Shown: one piece after another, positions 60,400 to 64,000 of the stretch | How the letters are laid out: each line of letters opens with the position of its first letter | How positions within the stretch are numbered: position 1 is the stretch's first letter | NCBI GenBank assembly: GCA_964518135.1 | Contig: CAZFEY010000001.1 | Span: forward strand, 1 to 64,000 | Direction: 5' to 3' | Source: 2-12-FULL-40-12 sp964518135 | GTDB taxonomy: Bacteria; Patescibacteriota; Minisyncoccia; Minisyncoccales; 2-12-FULL-40-12 | DNA length: 64,000 nt | Notes under the pieces: generated by a model | Told to the model about the DNA's origin: nothing | What the model saw: only the letters and a program-made list of their open reading frames with translations | Database searches by the model: none | Made by a program: the position numbers and the translations under genes

Positions 60400-60879
60400 A
60401 TGATGAATCAAAAAAAGTTTTATTTAACAAAAGATGGGTTGGAAAAGATCAAAAAAGAGTACGATAAGCTCAAAAATCTTCGATTGATGAAGATTAAAAA
60501 TGAAGCGCCCCGTACTTGGCAGTCAGAAGATTTAAATCCTGAATACCTTGCTTTTCAGGAAGATTTGAGTTTCTTTGAATCTAGGATTTACGAGCTAGAA
60601 CACGTTCTAAAAAATGTAGAACTAATCAAAACCCCTCCAAAAGCGACGCAAGACGCAGTTCAACTGGGGGCCACGGTGACTCTTGAGGAAGAAGGAGGTA
60701 GAGTTAACGAGTTCGTAATCGTTGGGATGCTTGAAGCAAGTCCTGGAGAGGGAAAAATCTCTTCCGATTCTCCTGTTGGCAAAGCTTTGATAAATAAAAA
60801 GAAAGGAGAGGAGGTGGTTATTACTTCTCCTATCAGAGTGGTTTATAGAATTAAGAATATAAAATATCATCTTTCTTAG
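60400..60879 (+). CDS. greA: Transcription elongation factor GreA/GreB family
   Basis: The 159-aa protein begins MMNQKKFYLTKDGLEKIKKEYDKLKNLR, the N-terminal coiled coil that enters the RNA polymerase secondary channel. Then comes AFQEDLSFFESRIYELEHVLKNVELI and the C-terminal globular domain QLGATVTLEEEGGRVNEFVIVG...PGEGKISSDSPVGKALINKKKGEEV. It helps paused polymerase by transcript cleavage. It is named greA by overall similarity; the family also includes GreB and Rnk. Tandem promoters and a structured leader precede it. Confidence 0.92.
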   Translation: MMNQKKFYLTKDGLEKIKKEYDKLKNLRLMKIKNEAPRTWQSEDLNPEYLAFQEDLSFFESRIYELEHVLKNVELIKTPPKATQDAVQLGATVTLEEEGGRVNEFVIVGMLEASPGEGKISSDSPVGKALINKKKGEEVVITSPIRVVYRIKNIKYHLS

Positions 60880-60908
60880 ATCGGTCGTCTAGTTTGAAAA
60901 TGTGTTAA

Positions 60909-60937
60909 AATGAGCTTACTTAAATAGTGAGCTCATT
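60909..60937 (+). promoter_or_regulatory. Inverted repeat just upstream of the tandem-HD gene
   Basis: AATGAGCT (60909-60916) and AGCTCATT (60930-60937) are perfect 8-bp inverted repeats. They begin next to an extended -10-like TGTTAAAAT box and end 5 nt before the ATG at 60942. Placement suits an operator or a hairpin at the mRNA start. Confidence 0.55.
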
Positions 60938-60941
60938 TTCT

Positions 60942-62291
60942 ATGAAAGCCATTATTGATTTATTATTAAAGACCAAGAAGATAGAAGAGCTGCGTCGAGT
61001 AGGTTGGGTTTTGATGCGGGTTAAAGACCCAGAAACCGTCACTGAGCACACCTTCCGTCTTTCCATACTTACAACTTTATTTGCAGAGATGATGGGATTA
61101 AACGTTGAAAAGGCGATTAAGATTGCCATTTTCCATGATCTTTGCGAAATTCACAGCGGAGACATTACCACGCTTCTTTATCATCCCGAATTCCGTAATG
61201 TTAAAAACGCAAAAGATCGAAAAAAGATCGAAATGAAATGGGCCCGACTTTCTGCACGGGAAAAGAAAAAGATAGGCGGATTAAAGTTTAGAAAAGAGAA
61301 AAATGCCCTAGAGAAATTAATAAAATATTTACCAAACAAGATAAGGCACGAAATTTTTTCTTATTGGGTAGAATATGAAAAGGGTGTCTCAAAAGAAGGT
61401 CGGCTGGTAAGACAGCTTAATAGCGTAGAAACCCTGATTCAGTCTATTGAGTATTTTGGAGCAAACGAGAAGAAATCTGGCAGTACGTGGTGGGAATCAA
61501 CTGAAGAAATCGCAGAGGACCATTTAGTGCTGGAATTTTTAGAGGTGATACAAGAAAAGTTATATCATGGCAAAAGAGTAAAGACAAAAAAGAACTTGGA
61601 AGGCATTTTAGATTTTATTATGGCGGTTGGTAAATTAAAAAAGATCCCGCGCAAGGGATGGGTTTTGAGAGGAGTCAAAAACCCGGAAACAGTAGCGGCA
61701 CACAGCTTTAGCATGTCTTTGATGGCGTGGTTGATTTTAAGATCCAGAAACTTAAAATTACACCAAGAGAAATTGCTGAAAATGGTGCTTTATCATGAGC
61801 TTTCCAGGGTTTATTCAGAAGAAATGACGCCCTACGATAGCGTGTTGACGGGTAGAAATGCCAAGACCAAAAAGGATATTTTAAAACAATGGGTTCGATT
61901 ATCCAGAAAAGAGAAATCAGAAACCTTCCTTAGGGATTATCGTAAAGAAAAAATTGCTATAAAGAAATTAGCATCCATTTTGGATGATAAGCGCAGAGAA
62001 GAAATAATGCTACTTTGGGAAGAATTTAAAGCCGGTAGTTCTTCGGAGGGATATTTCTTAAACCAAATAGAGGCCGTATCTACTCTTTTTAAGTCTCTAG
62101 TGTATTTTAGTGAAAAAAATAGTTCTTTTGTTGGACCGTTTTGGGAGTGGGCTTTTGAATCAGTTGACAATCCTGCGATTATTGAATTTATGGATGAATT
62201 AAAGAAAAAATTCAACAAAAAAAATCTATTTTCTGCTCCTCTCGTTTTCCTGTCTTTTTTGCAGGAGCGTTTCAATAAAAAAATAAAATGA
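60942..62291 (+). CDS. Tandem HD-domain nucleotidase-like protein (449 aa)
   Basis: Two copies of the YfbR-like HD domain lie in tandem. The first has MKAIIDLLLKTKKIEELRRVGWVLMRVKDPETVTEHTFRLSILTT and AIFHDLCEIHSGDITT; the second starts with MAVGKLKKIPRKGWVLRGVKNPETVAAHSFSMSLMAW and has MVLYHELSRVYSEEMT. The first keeps the metal-binding H...HD residues (EHT and FHDLCEIH), whereas the second reads YHELSR, so its metal site has lost the Asp and may be inactive. This suggests an internal duplication with one catalytic and one structural or regulatory half. Family members act as 5'-nucleotidases on dNMPs. The start at 60942 is favoured by the inverted repeat before it. Confidence 0.85.
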   Translation: MKAIIDLLLKTKKIEELRRVGWVLMRVKDPETVTEHTFRLSILTTLFAEMMGLNVEKAIKIAIFHDLCEIHSGDITTLLYHPEFRNVKNAKDRKKIEMKWARLSAREKKKIGGLKFRKEKNALEKLIKYLPNKIRHEIFSYWVEYEKGVSKEGRLVRQLNSVETLIQSIEYFGANEKKSGSTWWESTEEIAEDHLVLEFLEVIQEKLYHGKRVKTKKNLEGILDFIMAVGKLKKIPRKGWVLRGVKNPETVAAHSFSMSLMAWLILRSRNLKLHQEKLLKMVLYHELSRVYSEEMTPYDSVLTGRNAKTKKDILKQWVRLSRKEKSETFLRDYRKEKIAIKKLASILDDKRREEIMLLWEEFKAGSSSEGYFLNQIEAVSTLFKSLVYFSEKNSSFVGPFWEWAFESVDNPAIIEFMDELKKKFNKKNLFSAPLVFLSFLQERFNKKIK

Positions 62292-62363
62292 AATTCCCAA
62301 TCTCAACCAAAAGGGATAACGACGTAATTGATATAATGGTTAACATAATAAAAACCGTCTAAA

Positions 62364-63008
62364 ATGCAGCAACTAATTAATAAAGTAATAAAAGTTTTGA
62401 TTTTGTCTGATATTGTTCTATTGACTGGTTTTGGTTTCGTGACACCAATTTTCGCAATTTTCTTAAGCGAGAATATCAGAGGGGGTAACGTTGAGGTTGC
62501 TGGTTTTGCCTCCGCGGTTTATTGGATAGTGATGTCGATAGTTGTTATTCCGCTTGGTAAATATTTAGACAGTTCTCGTGGAGAAAAAGATGACCTTTGG
62601 TTTGTGGTAATAGGTAATCTTCTAGCTGCTTTTGCTGTCTTTGGATACATCTTTTCTAAGCTTCCTTGGCACATCTATTTTTTGCAGGCTATTTATGCTA
62701 TTGGAATGGGGATGAATGTACCCGGTTACTCTGCTATCTTCACTAGACACATTGATAAGGGAAGAGAGGCTTTGGGCTGGAGCGTAAGAACGGCTTTAGT
62801 TGGGATGGGTGCGGGTGCAGCAGGAGCTCTAGGAGGAATGATTGCCTCCCGTCTCGGCTTTACATTTCTTTTTGTGATAGTAGGGATAATTATTCTTATT
62901 AGCGCCATTTTGCCTCTTTTAATTTCAAAAGAGATATTTTCTAAAGATGGAATAATGCCGAGTATTCATAAAATTACAACAATCCAACCGCCATCTCCAA
63001 AAGAATGA
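62364..63008 (+). CDS. Half-size MFS transporter protein (214 aa)
   Basis: Six membrane helices are visible (VLILSDIVLLTGFGFVTPIFAIFL, FASAVYWIVMSIVVIPLG, LWFVVIGNLLAAFAVFGYIFS, IYFLQAIYAIGMGMNVPGYSAIF, VGMGAGAAGALGGMIASRLG, FLFVIVGIIILISAILPLLI), with the MFS loop motif LGKYLDSSRGEKDD. A typical MFS transporter has 12 helices, so this is one half. No frameshifted second half follows; the next gene overlaps the stop codon by ATGA. Homodimers could complete the 12-helix fold. Substrate is unknown. Confidence 0.82.
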   Translation: MQQLINKVIKVLILSDIVLLTGFGFVTPIFAIFLSENIRGGNVEVAGFASAVYWIVMSIVVIPLGKYLDSSRGEKDDLWFVVIGNLLAAFAVFGYIFSKLPWHIYFLQAIYAIGMGMNVPGYSAIFTRHIDKGREALGWSVRTALVGMGAGAAGALGGMIASRLGFTFLFVIVGIIILISAILPLLISKEIFSKDGIMPSIHKITTIQPPSPKE

Positions 63009-64000
63009 AAAATCAGGTATTAGCCAAAATACTTAACGAGATTGCAGATTATCTATCAACAGAGGAAACTGCATTTAAGCCATATGCTTACCAAAGAGCT
63101 GCTTTATCTATAGAGTCTCTTAAGGATGACGTAGGGGATATTTACCGCGCAGGAGGAATAAAGGCTCTAGAGGAAATTCCGGGCGTTGGTAAAAGTATTG
63201 CCGAGAAAATAGAAGAATATATAAAGACTGGAAAAATAAAATATCATCAACAACTTAAAAAACGTTTACCTTTAGATATCGAAGGAATTATTGCGGTCGA
63301 GGGCATGGGTCCTAAAAAAGCAAAGGCGCTTTATCAAAAATTGGGGGTGCGAGACGTTAAAGATTTAGAAAAAGCGGCGAAACAACATAAGATAGCGTCG
63401 CTTTTTGGTTTTGGCGAAAAAACGGAAAAGAATATTTTAGAAAGCATAACTTTCCTCAAGAGAAACAAGGGTAGATTTCTGTTAGGTGAAATTTTCCCCA
63501 AGGTGAAAGAAGTATTCGATGAATTATCAGTATTAGAAGACGTAGAAAATATATCTTTGGCGGGATCTGTTAGGCGCAGAGAAGAAACAATTGGCGATGT
63601 AGATTTTTTGGTTATTTCCAAAAATCCCGAGAGAATAATGGATTATTTTGTATCTCTGCCGGGCGTAGTTAAAATTTGGGGCAAGGGTCGGACAAAATCA
63701 TCTGTAAGAACGGCAGAAGGATTCGATATGGATATTAGGGTGGTACCAGCTAAATCTTATGGCGCAGCCCTACAGTATTTTACCGGCTCCAAAGAGCATA
63801 ATATCGTTGTTCGTACTATTGCCATGAATAAAGGGTTGAAGCTTTCAGAGTACAGTCTTTTTAAGGGTCAAAGAATGATCGCCAGCGAAACAGAAGAAGA
63901 GATTTATAAGATTTTGGGCATGCAAACGCCTCCGCCAGAAATAAGGGAAAACAAGGGGGAAATAGAAGCTGCTATCCAGGGTAAATTACCAAAATTGATA
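63005..64000 (+). CDS. DNA polymerase X family protein (PolX), truncated at the window end
   Basis: The visible 332 codons begin MKNQVLAKILNEIADYLSTEETAFKPYAYQRAALSIESLK and include the N-terminal 8-kDa-like HhH region (EEIPGVGKSIAEKIEEY) and a second HhH (EGMGPKKAKALYQKL). The polymerase catalytic palm has GSVRRREETIGDVDFLV, with the two aspartates of GDVD, and a third Asp in DMDIRVVPA. Bacterial PolX usually continues with a PHP 3'-exonuclease domain, which would lie beyond base 64000. The start overlaps the MFS stop (ATGA). It is a base-excision or gap-filling repair enzyme and could work with the EndoQ-like nuclease nearby. Confidence 0.93.
   Translation, partial: MKNQVLAKILNEIADYLSTEETAFKPYAYQRAALSIESLKDDVGDIYRAGGIKALEEIPGVGKSIAEKIEEYIKTGKIKYHQQLKKRLPLDIEGIIAVEGMGPKKAKALYQKLGVRDVKDLEKAAKQHKIASLFGFGEKTEKNILESITFLKRNKGRFLLGEIFPKVKEVFDELSVLEDVENISLAGSVRRREETIGDVDFLVISKNPERIMDYFVSLPGVVKIWGKGRTKSSVRTAEGFDMDIRVVPAKSYGAALQYFTGSKEHNIVVRTIAMNKGLKLSEYSLFKGQRMIASETEEEIYKILGMQTPPPEIRENKGEIEAAIQGKLPKLI

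Noticed and set aside
62364..63008. Frameshift truncating an MFS transporter
   Set aside because: No second half is found in any frame downstream; the next gene overlaps the stop by ATGA, so a genuine half-size protein is more likely.

Overview
The window looks like a chromosomal segment of a Candidate Phyla Radiation (Patescibacteria, probably Parcubacteria-group) bacterium. This is inferred from AT-rich, densely packed genes, a type IV secretion (T4SS) locus of the PrgI/VirB4/pilin type common in that group, many short membrane proteins without homologues I recognise, a half-size MFS protein, GIY-YIG ORFs, and the GKTNW N-terminal membrane anchor. No rRNA gene or CRISPR array is visible.

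Layout. 1-2.1 kb: tRNA-Pro and tRNA-Gly, a repeated tRNA 3' end and two small membrane-protein genes. 2.1-8.4 kb (minus strand): CofE-like ligase, GIY-YIG ORF, rny, clpP, nusA with a possible attenuator leader, a CsgG-like exported protein, yraN. 8.4-15.6 kb: a 2390-aa surface protein with beta repeats and nine WC...RC repeats. 16-20.5 kb: queuosine-precursor transporter gene, then a tRNA island with intact tRNAs lying inside or between tRNA fragments, a GIY-YIG ORF bounded by inverted repeats, the CCA-adding enzyme, and a lone T4SS pilin-like gene. 20.5-30.8 kb: rpsO, NYN nuclease, pnp, a coiled-coil membrane protein sharing the WC motif, a DksA-like protein, yifB/comM, a LysM-M23 peptidase, rsmA. 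30.8-45.3 kb: T4SS locus (two pilin-like fusion proteins, one with an NlpC/P60 peptidase, a VirB6-like protein, PrgI, TraC-like and VirB4 proteins), interrupted by an SPFH operon on the other strand. 45.3-50 kb: the classical origin cluster jag-yidC-rnpA-rpmH | oriC | dnaA-dnaN. 50-64 kb: PBP1A and tyrS sharing a divergent promoter, ruvC, yebC, lamin-tail protein, small membrane proteins, a candidate structured RNA, MgtC, endonuclease Q, GreA, tandem-HD protein, half MFS, and polX cut by the window end.

How genes fit together. rny, pnp, rnpA, the CCA enzyme and the NYN protein form an RNA-processing set. All complete tRNAs except Ala lack an encoded CCA, so the CCA enzyme is needed. nusA and greA both have structured leaders. 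The T4SS proteins, NlpC/P60 peptidase and LysM-M23 peptidase could together build an envelope-spanning DNA transfer or uptake machine, with YifB/ComM as a possible downstream partner. Many genes have a -10 box 4-10 nt before the start codon, suggesting leaderless mRNAs. A second class (the CsgG-like, SPFH and 107-aa genes) has textbook TTGACA promoters, strong Shine-Dalgarno sites and higher GC.

The observations most worth follow-up are the nested tRNA arrangement, the two GIY-YIG ORFs bounded by repeats, the WC...RC repeat shared by two envelope proteins, the orphan structured RNA at 57473-57654 with a Shine-Dalgarno-like apical loop, the nusA leader, and the tyrS/PBP1A divergent promoter with a shared palindromic -35 box.
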